From JAEXOD01 sp963663265 (GTDB lineage Bacteria; Bacteroidota; Ignavibacteria; Ignavibacteriales; Melioribacteraceae): 64,000 bases of DNA. This document shows, in pieces, positions 9,989 to 18,759 of the stretch; the stretch's first letter is position 1; every line of letters begins with the position of its first letter. The notes below the pieces were generated by a model. The model was not told the origin of the DNA. It searched no databases and worked only from the letters and a program-made list of their open reading frames with translations. The DNA is taken from contig CAXXXM010000002.1 of NCBI GenBank assembly GCA_963663265.2, positions 992,001 through 1,056,000 of the forward strand. The letters are read 5' to 3'. The translations under genes and the position numbers were made by a program.

Positions 9989-10020
9989 AGAAGAAATAGG
10001 TTCGGAGAAAGCAAACTCAT

Positions 10021-10992
10021 CTATTTCCTAAACAAATCTCTAATAAAATTAAATTCTTCGTCAGTTAATGGTTTATCTTGGGCACTTAAGTTAATTACAA
10101 CTTGGTTTAGATTTCTAAAACCGGGAATTACTGAACCAACAACTTTATAATGTAATAAATATTGTAAAGCGGCTCTTGCCAAGCTGTTAATGTCACTTCC
10201 AAACTTAGCTTTTAAGGCTTCTAATTTTGGTTCAACTTTTGCCAATGATTCAACTGAAAATCTTTCAGCATGTTTTCTGTGATCCCCTTCTTCAAACTGC
10301 GGTGGATTATTTTTATTATATTTTGCTAACAAAATACCTTGTGCTATTGGACTAAATGCAACAAAAGATATTTGATTTTCTTCTAAAAGCTTTCTAACCG
10401 GACTTCCATCAGCCAAATAATGGTCATCAATTGCATTAGCCGAACTTTGTAAAACCTCAGGCTTAACCTTTGGCACTAATTTTACAAAATCTTCGTTACT
10501 GTAAGCCGATTGTCCAATTACTCTTATTTTCCCTTCTTCTTTTAATTTATACATCACTTCAACAGCATCGTCAAGATAACAATCATTTTCACCAAAATTA
10601 CCATGATGAAAATAATATAAATCAATTACATCACGCTTTAAGTTTTTTAACGATTGTTCGCATTGATGACGAATATTTAATGGGTCGTAAGCGTGAGCTG
10701 CAGTTCCTTGAAACCATCCAACCTTTGTTGCAATGGTTACATCTTTAGTTTTAGCACCCAATACGTTTGCAAGCATCCTTTCGGCTTTGCCATTTCCATA
10801 AACATCGGCATTATCAAAATGGGTAACGCCATTATCAAGGGCATAGTATACTGCTTGTCTTATTTCTTCTTCGTCAACATCAGCCCAGCCATTTGACCTT
10901 CCATTAGACCAGTTTTTACCTCCCATAGTCCAGCAGCCCAAGCTTATTTCCGAAACTACCAAATCGCTCTTACCAAGTTTTCTATATTTCAT
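10021..10992 (-). CDS. Aldo/keto reductase
   Basis: This 323-residue cytosolic NAD(P)H-dependent oxidoreductase has the TIM-barrel AKR fold. It starts MKYRKLGKSDLVVSEISLGC, as is usual for the family. The catalytic tetrad is visible as D60 and Y65 in THFDNADVYG, K90 in IATKVGW, and H129 or H130 in LYYFHH. The C-terminal NADP-binding segment is present around SVIPGFRN. It resembles the YajO/Tas-like branch; the physiological substrate cannot be read from the sequence. The stop codon abuts the decayed winged-helix/21-bp-repeat relic, suggesting the gene was joined to its present 3' flank by recombination. A lipoprotein gene lies 8 nt upstream on the same strand. Confidence 0.92.
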   Translation of the reverse strand: MKYRKLGKSDLVVSEISLGCWTMGGKNWSNGRSNGWADVDEEEIRQAVYYALDNGVTHFDNADVYGNGKAERMLANVLGAKTKDVTIATKVGWFQGTAAHAYDPLNIRHQCEQSLKNLKRDVIDLYYFHHGNFGENDCYLDDAVEVMYKLKEEGKIRVIGQSAYSNEDFVKLVPKVKPEVLQSSANAIDDHYLADGSPVRKLLEENQISFVAFSPIAQGILLAKYNKNNPPQFEEGDHRKHAERFSVESLAKVEPKLEALKAKFGSDINSLARAALQYLLHYKVVGSVIPGFRNLNQVVINLSAQDKPLTDEEFNFIRDLFRK

Positions 10993-11000
10993 ATTTTCCC

Positions 11001-11606
11001 CTATTTAATATCCCACTTTCTTTGTAAAATTACTTTTCCGTCATAAGGATCTATAATAATTTCTTCTCCTTTTGCCTTGTAATTATTTTCGCCATAATGA
11101 GTTTCCGATATTATACTCATCACTTCCCAAATATACTTGTCATATTCCGAAGACCACATAAAACTAACTTTCCAGTCTTTCATTCCTTTAGCCAAATTAT
11201 TTTCTTTAGCAATTTCAACGGCTTGTTCTTCAGTAATATTATACTCCCCTTCTGTTGGCACATCTGCAACGTTTGGAATTCCCATCATTTCATATTGCTC
11301 AAGTACTTTGCCTAAAGAGTCAACGGTAAAAAATATTGGCTCTTTAACAAAATCTTTATTGGGTATTATTAATATGTAGTGAAGTTCGTAATTACTACCC
11401 ACCTTTTTAGTATTTATATAATCAGGGAATATATTATTATTAAAAAACTGTAACCCTGTTTTATTAATAATATATCTTTCAGCAGAATTTTTAATTTTTT
11501 CCGGCATTTCAAAATCGTAGCTGTCTTTTAAACAATTTGTACATGTGCAGCTATAAAAAAAAGCCAAAAGAGCAAATAAAATGTAGTTATATTTTTGTTT
11601 TTTCAT
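11001..11606 (-). CDS. Lipoprotein with PepSY-like C-terminal domain
   Basis: This 201-residue protein has a lipoprotein signal: hydrophobic residues about 8-19 (YILFALLAFFYSC) with a lipobox ending at a Cys, and two further Cys nearby (CTCTNC). The C-terminal ~80 residues (ITEEQAVEIAKENNLAKGMK ... EIIIDPYDGKVILQRKWDIK) fit the PepSY-like pattern of an ITEEQA helix followed by a strand and a DP-DGK-V ending. PepSY domains often act as periplasmic regulators or peptidase inhibitors. The gene is followed 8 nt later by the aldo/keto reductase, so the two are probably co-transcribed. The family call rests on the C-terminal pattern only. Confidence 0.6.
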   Translation of the reverse strand: MKKQKYNYILFALLAFFYSCTCTNCLKDSYDFEMPEKIKNSAERYIINKTGLQFFNNNIFPDYINTKKVGSNYELHYILIIPNKDFVKEPIFFTVDSLGKVLEQYEMMGIPNVADVPTEGEYNITEEQAVEIAKENNLAKGMKDWKVSFMWSSEYDKYIWEVMSIISETHYGENNYKAKGEEIIIDPYDGKVILQRKWDIK

Positions 11607-11720
11607 ATATTTATGTTATTTTGTTTGTAATATGATTGCTAAATTACAAAAATTATTTAACATTTTTTGTACATTAACCGATAATATGAATAAATAATTT
11701 TTTTTATTACTTTAATTAGT

Positions 11721-11728
11721 TATTTTTG
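11721..11728 (+). promoter_or_regulatory. Possible -7 box for response regulator
   Basis: TATTTTTG matches TAnnTTTG and lies 40 nt before the start of the receiver-domain gene. The surrounding T-rich sequence makes a chance match likely, and no clear -33 element is seen. Confidence 0.3.
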
Positions 11729-11768
11729 TATTTTAAGTTAACAGACGGAAATAATAACAGGTTAAGAA

Positions 11769-12176
11769 ATGACTGAAACAGTAAAAGTGAAACCCAAATT
11801 ATTAATTGTTGAAGACGATTTTGAAAATCAAAAATTCTTACAAATCTTTCTTAAACGTAAATTCACTTTGCAGATATGTGATTCTTCTGAAACATTTTAC
11901 GAAAAATTGAACGAAGATAAGTTCGACATTATTTTGATGGACATTTCCCTTAGAGGGAAAAAAGACGGTTTGCAATTAACTCGCGAACTTCGGGAAAAAG
12001 ATGAATATAAAAATCTGCCTATTGTTGGTTTATCTGCCCACGCTTTTCAACGCGATAAAGACAATGCTTATAATGCAGGCGTTGATATTTTTCTTACAAA
12101 ACCTGTTCAAAATGATGTTTTGATGGACACATTAATCAAAACTTTAAAAGACAAATCTGGTATTATTGTAGAATAA
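11769..12176 (+). CDS. Single-domain response regulator (CheY-like)
   Basis: This 135-residue protein is a receiver domain only. The acidic pocket is E15-D16-D17, the phospho-acceptor is D58 in DIILMDISLRGKKDG, the conserved Ser/Thr is S89, and the Lys is K111 in FLTKPV. There is no output domain, so it must act by protein contact or as part of a phosphorelay. No kinase gene is adjacent, so the partner is unknown; the histidine kinases elsewhere in the window are candidates. It stands alone, with promoter-like sequence before it and a gap of 134 nt before the outer-membrane protein gene. Confidence 0.9.
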   Translation: MTETVKVKPKLLIVEDDFENQKFLQIFLKRKFTLQICDSSETFYEKLNEDKFDIILMDISLRGKKDGLQLTRELREKDEYKNLPIVGLSAHAFQRDKDNAYNAGVDIFLTKPVQNDVLMDTLIKTLKDKSGIIVE

Positions 12177-12276
12177 TTTCTTTTGGGCAAAGGTGTTTGT
12201 GCTTTACATCACATAATCTCTCGATTTTGATGACTTTCATACCTAATACTGTAACATTTCAACATTTTTATGCGTC

Positions 12277-12284
12277 TAACTTTG
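12277..12284 (+). promoter_or_regulatory. Probable -7 box for outer-membrane protein gene
   Basis: TAACTTTG fits the TAnnTTTG consensus and lies 26 nt before the ATG at 12311, a normal distance in this group. The -33 region is T-rich but has no clear TTTG. Confidence 0.45.
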
Positions 12285-12310
12285 TGGAAAAATAATTTTA
12301 CGGAGTAAAA

Positions 12311-13186
12311 ATGAAAATCAAAACACTTATTGTCTTTTTATTAGTCGGCTTATTTGCATTTAACACAATAGATGCTCAAAAGAAATTCAAGAAATTCCAT
12401 AAAAAATACTATAAAGCAGCTATGTTTAATGGAGATGATGGTCACCCGTTTATGGAATTCAACTACGGCGTTGGAGAGTACAAACACAAATCGTTTTCAA
12501 GCGATTTTGCCAAAACAGGTGCTGCAGAACTTAAATTAGGCTACAGAATAATTGACGATTTAGATGATAACATCATTTGCCTGCAAGATAATTACATCTT
12601 CTTTGGCGATAATACCGTTGACCTTAAAGATAAAGATGCAGATGGATTAAAATCCGAATTATTAAGTTTTGGATTTGGGTTTAGAGATGCTTATGGATAT
12701 AGATTTGGTATGGTTGACGTTATTCCATATTCAGGTGCAGCCCTATCATGGAATAGACTAAATATGAAAGATTACCCCGATACCTTATTAAGTCCAACCG
12801 GTATTGCAGATTCAAAAATATTAGACCGATATAACCATTCCATAAGATTTGGACAAAAAGTTGAAGGTGGAATATCTGTTAGTTTTAACGAATTTATTTC
12901 AGTTAATGCAGGTTACGAAGCAACTGTTTTATTCCCTCGTTATTTAACTTGGAAACACTTAGGAAGTACTGCTATTGAGTTAGTTGGTTTAGGAATAGTT
13001 GACGAATTTGTTAATGAAGTTGCAGATGCAAGTCCTATTGCTGCTCCGATTGTTAATTTTATTCTAAAAAATGCTGTTACTTACGGATTTTACATCTGGC
13101 AGCGTGACAAAATGAACGCTCCATTTAATACCGAACGTCCATTAACTTATGAAACTGTTAAATTTGGCTTAACTTTTACGTTTTAG
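12311..13186 (+). CDS. Predicted outer-membrane beta-barrel protein
   Basis: This 291-residue protein begins with a signal peptide (MKIKTLIVFLLVGLFAFNTIDAQ, cleavage probably after DAQ), followed by a basic stretch (KKFKKFHKKYYK). The mature part alternates aromatic and polar residues in short strands and ends YETVKFGLTFTF; a terminal phenylalanine is the usual signal for outer-membrane insertion. The family is not recognised and no enzymatic motif is visible. It has its own promoter-like box and a strong terminator 67 nt after the stop, so it is monocistronic. Function unknown; porin-like or structural roles are both possible. Confidence 0.65.
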   Translation: MKIKTLIVFLLVGLFAFNTIDAQKKFKKFHKKYYKAAMFNGDDGHPFMEFNYGVGEYKHKSFSSDFAKTGAAELKLGYRIIDDLDDNIICLQDNYIFFGDNTVDLKDKDADGLKSELLSFGFGFRDAYGYRFGMVDVIPYSGAALSWNRLNMKDYPDTLLSPTGIADSKILDRYNHSIRFGQKVEGGISVSFNEFISVNAGYEATVLFPRYLTWKHLGSTAIELVGLGIVDEFVNEVADASPIAAPIVNFILKNAVTYGFYIWQRDKMNAPFNTERPLTYETVKFGLTFTF

Positions 13187-13253
13187 CGAACAGATAATAG
13201 CGTACTACTCCAGAAAGGTTAAGTTTTAAGTGTTGAAGGCTAAATTGCTGAAT

Positions 13254-13289
13254 GCCGTTAAACAAAAAAAAACGTTTAACGGCTTTTTT
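13254..13289 (+). terminator. Rho-independent terminator
   Basis: A perfect 10-bp stem GCCGTTAAAC/GTTTAACGGC (13254-13263 with 13274-13283) is followed by six T. It is placed to end the outer-membrane protein transcript. Confidence 0.9.
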
Positions 13290-13335
13290 ATTAATTGATA
13301 TTCTTTTCTGGTAGTAGTGCCAATTTTAATGATTT

Positions 13336-13867
13336 ATGATTGCAGAGCAATCAAACGTCGGTAACCACAACTCCTTATAATTCCACACGACTTCGGATGA
13401 AGTCGCACTTATTCAATACTGAGACTTGGTTAACAATTGTCTGAACGGAGATTTTGAGGGATTAAAGGGATTCTTGGGATTCAAAACCACTACAATTTCC
13501 TACTTAATTCTTTATGCATTATGATTGCAGAGCAATCAAACGTCGGTAACAACCAAGCCCATATAACCCCCACGACTTCGGATGAAGTCGCACTTATTCA
13601 ATAATGAGACTTGAGACCAGAAACTTGAGACTTGGTTAATAATTGTCTGAACGGAGATTTTGAGGGATTAAAGGGATTCTTGGGATTCAAAACCACTACA
13701 ATTTCCTACTTAATTCTTTATGCGTTATGATTGCAGAGCAATCAAACGTCGGTAACAACCAAGCCCATATACCCCCCCCACGACTTCGGAGGAAGTCGCA
13801 CTTATTCAATACTGAGACTTGAGACCGGAAACTTGAGACTTGGTTAATAATTGTCTAAATGGGGATT
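13336..13867. repeat. Three direct copies of a ~185-206-bp intergenic repeat
   Basis: Copies start at atgattgcagagcaatca at 13336, 13521 and 13727, giving spacings of 185 and 206 bp; the third is partial and ends near 13867. Each holds a short palindrome gattgcagagcaatc, a second hairpin CGACTTC/GAAGTCG followed by cactt, the gagacttgaga motif, and gtctgaacggagattt with agggattaaagggattcttg. The difference in spacing comes from extra gagactt-type units in copy 2. Related hairpins occur at 61833-61899 and 62378-62440. Confidence 0.85.
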
Positions 13868-14565
13868 TATTAGAATAAATTATTTTTTTTGAGATTAAAC
13901 CAATAATTAAAAACAGAAGAGCCAATATTAAGATAAATAAGACCCAGCGGGTCGGAATGTTAATAGCAAATCTATCCACACAAAATAACAAGCCCCAGCG
14001 GGGCGACATGTTCTTTTAAGAAAGTCATGTAAAGCTGCTAATAGTTAACAACTGACAGCAAAATTGTATTGCGTGAAGCAGTTGTTGCAAAACTCAGCGA
14101 ACCCCCTATCTGGGGCGTCATCGGTCGTACCGTGACGCAATAATTTTTATTTAATAACAACGTAATTTTAGTGGTTTTACATTAATTATTTTCGGTCATG
14201 GTAAGACCATGACCGCCCAGACATTATTCCTCTCCATACTTAAAATTAAAAAACAGCTTACTGATGATTGATTACTAAATTAAGATCTAAAAGAAGCCGA
14301 CTAAAGTTGCTTTTTACTTTCAGTCGGCATTCAATCATTTAGAATTCAAAATTCAACATTCAAAATTAGTTTCTTATTTAGGGGCATTCAATCATTTAAC
14401 CTTCAACCTTTAACATTTAACCTTACTCATTATTTTCCTTTAACACTTAAACTTAATTTATTTTGTTGTCTAAAAACTCTTTCACTCTTTTTTCTACAAA
14501 GCCAACATTTAACATTTTTAATATATATTATTATTTTTTACCTTTGTAATAAAAATTTAGGATAT
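13868..14565. repeat. Mosaic intergenic repeat island B
   Basis: No gene is visible. It holds two related palindromes GACCCAGCGGGTC (13941-13953) and GCCCCAGCGGGGC (13992-14004), which differ by paired changes and carry similar tails (atgttaatagc, gacatgttc). A REP pair follows, with hairpins at 14115-14138 and 14193-14215. A terminator-like hairpin GCCGACT/AGTCGGC lies at 14296-14328. The rest is AT-rich simple sequence built from cattcaa/cttcaacc/ttaacc words up to about 14460. The last three blocks recur in the same order at 47541-47960. Confidence 0.7.
14539..14546 (+). promoter_or_regulatory. Probable -7 box for methyltransferase gene
   Basis: TACCTTTG matches TAnnTTTG and lies 19 nt before the ATG at 14566. 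No clear -33 element is visible. Confidence 0.45.
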
Positions 14566-15318
14566 ATGGGATACGTAGATAAAAATAGATTTGACGGTGA
14601 TATTTATTTAGGACTTCCGGCAAGTTTTAACGATAAAATCATTATACGCAGAATTAATCTAATAAATCAAATACAAAATTTTTACGATAAAGATTTAGAT
14701 TTAGTTGAAGTTGGCTGTGGCAACGGTGCAACCCTTTTACGAGTTACCGATAAATTCAACTCCGCCATAGGGTATGATATCTCTCCATTAAATCAACCCG
14801 AATTTGAGAACAACAAAAAGGTTTTGAATATAACTAACGCTTCGTTTAAATTAATGGATATTGAAAAACAATCTAACATTAAAAACCAATTTGACAGATT
14901 AATCTGTTTTGAAGTTATTGAACACTTAGCGGATGATAAAAACATATCAAAATTATTTGATATGTTAAAGCCTGGTGGCAAAGCTGCTATTTCCGTTCCT
15001 AACAAATGGTGGGTATTTGAAACTCACGGAGCAAAACTGCCTTTGTTAAAATGGAACCGAGTTCCATTATTTTCTTGGCTTCCCAAGCCAATTCACGAAA
15101 GATATTCAAATGCTCGCATTTACACTAAAAACAGAATAATTAAATTGTTCACCAATGCTGGCTTTCAAATTAAAGATGTTAAATATGTTACAGCTCCAAT
15201 GGATGTTTTAAGCGAAGGGAAATTAAAGGATTTTTTAACAAGCACAATATTTAAAGAAGATACCACATCAATACCAATGTTTTCGACAAGCATTTTTCTG
15301 CATGTTGAAAAACCTTAA
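14566..15318 (+). CDS. SAM-dependent class I methyltransferase
   Basis: This 250-residue protein has the class I methyltransferase fold. Motif I is LVEVGCGNGATLLRV at about 47-61, the acidic loop is GYDISP, and motif IV is FDRLICFEVIEHLADDK, the Methyltransf_11/23 pattern. The acceptor is not identifiable. It converges on a three-gene glycosyltransferase cluster with a 4-nt overlap of the 3' ends (15315-15318). A role in methylating a surface sugar or lipid is therefore possible, but this is inferred from position only. Confidence 0.85.
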   Translation: MGYVDKNRFDGDIYLGLPASFNDKIIIRRINLINQIQNFYDKDLDLVEVGCGNGATLLRVTDKFNSAIGYDISPLNQPEFENNKKVLNITNASFKLMDIEKQSNIKNQFDRLICFEVIEHLADDKNISKLFDMLKPGGKAAISVPNKWWVFETHGAKLPLLKWNRVPLFSWLPKPIHERYSNARIYTKNRIIKLFTNAGFQIKDVKYVTAPMDVLSEGKLKDFLTSTIFKEDTTSIPMFSTSIFLHVEKP

Positions 15319-16439
15319 TTTTTATTTACTAACTCCATAACTTTAGAAATAAAACTGCCCCACGAGTATTTTTCTTTTTCGTTTTTAATAAATTCAGAAA
15401 ATTTACTCTCGTTATTCTCGTTATAATATTTCATTATAGCATCAGCAAGTTTTGCAGGGTTTTCTTTTTCAACTAAATAACCATTTTTATCATTGTAAAT
15501 AACTTCACCCAATCCCCCTACATTTGTTGCAATTATTGGCTTATTAAAATTATTTGCAATCTGAATGATACCGCTCTGTGTAGCATCTTTATATGGAAGG
15601 ACTACAACATCCGAAGCAGAAAAGTAATATTTTACTTCTTCAGTTGGAATAAAATCGGTACAAAGTTTTATATACTCACTTAAATTATACTTTTCAATGA
15701 GACTTAAATATTTTTCTTTATCCGAATAAAATTCACCTGCAACAATTAAAGTAAAATCCAATTCCCCTTTTAACAAGTTAACGGCTTCAATTAAAGTATC
15801 TAAGCCTTTGTAATCCCTAATAAATCCAAAAAATAACATTACTTTATCTGTTTTTACTGCTAAACGTTTTTTAGCTTCTTCTTTAGGAATTATTTCACCA
15901 AAATTAGAATAAATGGGGTGAAACAATAATGAGCTTTTAGAATTAGGGAATAAAGATTTTAAATCGTTTTCAACCGATTTAGACATGGTTACAAAATAAT
16001 TTACTGATTTAAAAAACCATTTAGTAAGAAAAATATCACCCGGTCTTTTTTCGTGCGGAATAACATTATCGCAGATTACCAATGCTTTTGTTTTTTTATT
16101 ACTTTTTGCAATTTTGGTTATTGTGCCAAAACAAGGGGCAAAAAAAGGCATCCAAAACTTAAATATTATTAAATCGGGATTTTTCTTTTTAACAATTCGC
16201 CCCACTTTAATCCAATTAAAAGGATTAATAGAATCCATTATTACAGAACTGGGAATTTTTTCAGGAGTTTCCCCACCTTCCACTTGTGACTTACCCGGGA
16301 ACAATAATGATGGGTATTGTCTTTTAAATGTAATTACTTCAACTTGGTTGTTTTTAAGCAGCTCGTTATATAACAAGCCATTAAAGTGAGCTATTCCCCC
16401 ACGTAACGGGTAGGTGGTTGATATTATACAAATTTTCAT
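15315..16439 (-). CDS. Glycosyltransferase family 4
   Basis: This 374-residue GT-B enzyme begins MKICIISTTYPLRGGIAHFN, the usual GT4 N-terminus with a glycine-rich loop. The C-terminal nucleotide-sugar site is present as VMLFFGFIRDYKGLDTLIEA, and the E-x7-E region as YFSASDVVVLPYKDATQSGIIQIA with NKPIIATNVGGLGEVI. It transfers a sugar from an activated donor, probably to a lipid- or surface-linked glycan. Its start overlaps the end of the GT9 gene by 4 nt, so the two are translationally coupled. Donor and acceptor are unknown. Confidence 0.9.
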   Translation of the reverse strand: MKICIISTTYPLRGGIAHFNGLLYNELLKNNQVEVITFKRQYPSLLFPGKSQVEGGETPEKIPSSVIMDSINPFNWIKVGRIVKKKNPDLIIFKFWMPFFAPCFGTITKIAKSNKKTKALVICDNVIPHEKRPGDIFLTKWFFKSVNYFVTMSKSVENDLKSLFPNSKSSLLFHPIYSNFGEIIPKEEAKKRLAVKTDKVMLFFGFIRDYKGLDTLIEAVNLLKGELDFTLIVAGEFYSDKEKYLSLIEKYNLSEYIKLCTDFIPTEEVKYYFSASDVVVLPYKDATQSGIIQIANNFNKPIIATNVGGLGEVIYNDKNGYLVEKENPAKLADAIMKYYNENNESKFSEFIKNEKEKYSWGSFISKVMELVNKN

Positions 16440-17527
16440 TTGGTCAATTTTTCAATAGTGCTGTAAACTTTTTCAACAGTAATTGTATCCATACAGAAAT
16501 ACTCATTGTTTTTACATTTACCGCTATAAAAACATGTACATTCTTTTTCAGGTTCAACAATTTCGCCAAGACCAAACAGTTCAAATTCGTGTTTGTTGAA
16601 AATATTGTTAAACAACACAATTTTTTTCTTTAAGGCTAATGTAATGTGCATAGCCATAGTAACAGCCGTTACAACTAAATCGCATTGATTAACCAAATTA
16701 ATAAACTTTTCTAATTTGTAATATCCAAAGTATTTTGCACCCGAAAGCTTTGCTATTTCATTATTTTTTATGTCCTCTGCTTCACCGCCGAGTAGAATTA
16801 CATCATAACCGTTTTCTATTAGCTGTTTAGCAAGCTCAATCCAGTTTTCGGTTTTCCATAATCGGCTGCTCCATCTACCTCCGCAACCGGTATTAAACCC
16901 AATTATTTTTTTACCGTAATCCAAAGCCCATTTTTCGCCAAATTCATCAAATGATGAAAGGATATATTTTTCGCCATTATACTTATATCCGCAAATTTCA
17001 AAAATTTCAGTTAAATAATGTTTAGTGTTTTTCTTATTTAGGTCATCAAAAACACCTGTGCTATATTTATGTACAGCATCATTATCAGCGGGATAAGGGA
17101 GACCATTATTTAACACAAAACCTTTTTTTACTTTTGAATTAATTGTATTAAATAACGCACAAGCTTCTTTATCTTTATCCAAATTTATTGCAAAATCGAA
17201 TTGAATATTTTGCAAATAAATTATAGAAGCAAAGTCATAATTTAATATAACATCTACTTCTTTTGGAACAACAGAAGGGGTTTGAGTAATCCAATATATT
17301 TTTGAATTTGGGAACTGTTCTTTTATTGGTGTTAACAAAGGAGTAGTTCTAATAACATCTCCAATTGCACCCAATTTTACAATCAAAACTTTTGATTCAA
17401 TCGGTTTATAATATATGCAACCTGTGCCATCACTACTTTCACAATGCACATTAAAATCTTTGTGAGGCTTACAAGGTATATCACCTTTAAAAAACTTGCA
17501 ATCAGTTTTAAAATTTTCCAAATTCAT
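16436..17527 (-). CDS. Glycosyltransferase family 9 (heptosyltransferase-like)
   Basis: This 363-residue protein has the GT9 GT-B fold. VLIVKLGAIGDVIRTTPLL at about 48-66 is the family signature, and the donor side has GFNTGCGGRWSSRLWKTENW and DLVVTAVTMAMHITLALKKK. GT9 enzymes add ADP-heptose or similar sugars to lipopolysaccharide cores. Two cysteine clusters are unusual for simple heptosyltransferases: an N-terminal extension (CKFFKGDIPC ... VHCESSDGTGC, residues about 10-40) and a C-terminal CTCFYSGKCKNNEYFC. These may bind metal. It lies between GT2 (20-nt gap) and GT4 (4-nt overlap). Confidence 0.9.
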   Translation of the reverse strand: MNLENFKTDCKFFKGDIPCKPHKDFNVHCESSDGTGCIYYKPIESKVLIVKLGAIGDVIRTTPLLTPIKEQFPNSKIYWITQTPSVVPKEVDVILNYDFASIIYLQNIQFDFAINLDKDKEACALFNTINSKVKKGFVLNNGLPYPADNDAVHKYSTGVFDDLNKKNTKHYLTEIFEICGYKYNGEKYILSSFDEFGEKWALDYGKKIIGFNTGCGGRWSSRLWKTENWIELAKQLIENGYDVILLGGEAEDIKNNEIAKLSGAKYFGYYKLEKFINLVNQCDLVVTAVTMAMHITLALKKKIVLFNNIFNKHEFELFGLGEIVEPEKECTCFYSGKCKNNEYFCMDTITVEKVYSTIEKLTK

Positions 17528-17547
17528 TCTGTCTATTCAATTATTAT

Positions 17548-18648
17548 CTAAAGTTTTTTTGATTTAACATTATACTCTTTTTCATCAAAGCTGGTATGAG
17601 CCATAAATTCGCCAAGTAATCCTGTTGAAAAAAATTGTATACCAACTATAATCAGCAGCATACCTAAAAACAATAATGGTCTATTACTTAAAGTAACATG
17701 ATTAAAAAACCATTCGTATGATAGATATAAACTAATTATGAACCCTATTAAAAACGATAAAGCACCTAAAAATCCAAACAAGTGCATTGGACGTTTTGTG
17801 TAACGAGTTGTAAATAATACAGTTATTAAATCAACAAAACCTTTAAAAAATCTTGAAATTCCAAATTTTGTTTTACCATATCTACGGGGATGATGTTTAA
17901 CAGGTATTTCTGTTACCGTATACCCCTGCCAATTAGCTAAAACAGGGATGTAACGATGCATTTCACCATAAATTTTAACATTTTTTACAACATCTTTTTT
18001 ATACCCTTTAAGACCACAATTCATATCATGCAATCTTACTCCACTCAACTTTCCTGTAAAGTAATTATAAATGCGTGAAGTGTATTTTTTTATAAACGGG
18101 TCGTATCTCTTCTTTTTCCAACCGCTAACCAAATCGTAGCCGCTTTCAAGCTTAGCCAATAAATTTGGTATTTCAGCGGGATCGTCTTGCAAATCCGCAT
18201 CCATAGTTATTACTGCATCGCCGGTTACATATTTAAACCCTAAAGAAAGTGCAGCAGATTTACCATAATTTTTTCTAAAACTTATGTACTTAACATTTTT
18301 ATCTTTGTTGGAAAGCTCTTTTATTATACTTAAAGATTTATCTGTACTGCCATCATCAACAAATAAAATTTCATATTCAGTATTTGCCAACTGTTTTAGT
18401 ACTTTTGTAATTTCGTTGTATAATGGATTTAACGATTCCTCTTCATTTAATAAAGGAACTATAATACTAACTTTCCTAAACAAAGTAGTTGTTGTTTTGC
18501 TTTTTAATTTTACGAAATTAGAAATCGGTGCTTTCTCTGTATTACTTTCAGCAAACACCTTTTTTCGTGGTCTTCTATAGAATTTTTTCCTAACGCTATG
18601 AGTCTTTACTGTATCAGTTGCGTGTTTTTTTGGCTGTTCGTTTTCCAA
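17548..18648 (-). CDS. Membrane glycosyltransferase family 2 (DPM1/GtrB-like)
   Basis: The 366 residues consist of a basic N-terminal tail (about 1-55), a GT-A domain starting VSIIVPLLNEEESLNPLYNE, the metal-binding ITMDADLQDDP (DxD), and two C-terminal membrane spans (about 285-305 and 320-345). This is the pattern of enzymes that load a sugar onto undecaprenyl phosphate on the cytoplasmic face. The tail (RKKFYRRPRKK) is longer than usual and could contact the membrane. It is the first gene of the GT2-GT9-GT4 set. The C-terminal FSTGLLGEFMAHTSFD is typical of the GtrB/YkcC group. Confidence 0.9.
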   Translation of the reverse strand: MENEQPKKHATDTVKTHSVRKKFYRRPRKKVFAESNTEKAPISNFVKLKSKTTTTLFRKVSIIVPLLNEEESLNPLYNEITKVLKQLANTEYEILFVDDGSTDKSLSIIKELSNKDKNVKYISFRKNYGKSAALSLGFKYVTGDAVITMDADLQDDPAEIPNLLAKLESGYDLVSGWKKKRYDPFIKKYTSRIYNYFTGKLSGVRLHDMNCGLKGYKKDVVKNVKIYGEMHRYIPVLANWQGYTVTEIPVKHHPRRYGKTKFGISRFFKGFVDLITVLFTTRYTKRPMHLFGFLGALSFLIGFIISLYLSYEWFFNHVTLSNRPLLFLGMLLIIVGIQFFSTGLLGEFMAHTSFDEKEYNVKSKKL

Positions 18649-18759
18649 ATTTGCTCGTTGTTGATTTAAAAAAATTATAAATTATAAAATTAAAAGATTA
18701 ATGTTACAAAATCAAATAATTTAAGTGGTTTAATACGTTTTATAATATACAAATATAAA

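Noticed and set aside
9558..10150. Several long overlapping open frames on both strands rich in RFSPNFL, GFLRTFC, AVFSELS or PQKVRRK
   Set aside because: They are frames kept open by the 21-bp repeat, whose length is a multiple of three. None has a convincing start region or a domain; only the startless AESSEKT/winged-helix frame makes protein sense.
13806..14009. Open frame of 67 codons with a hydrophobic stretch on the minus strand
   Set aside because: It covers the CCAGCGGG palindromes and AT-rich sequence; the hydrophobic stretch comes from A/T-rich codons. No start site or neighbour supports it.
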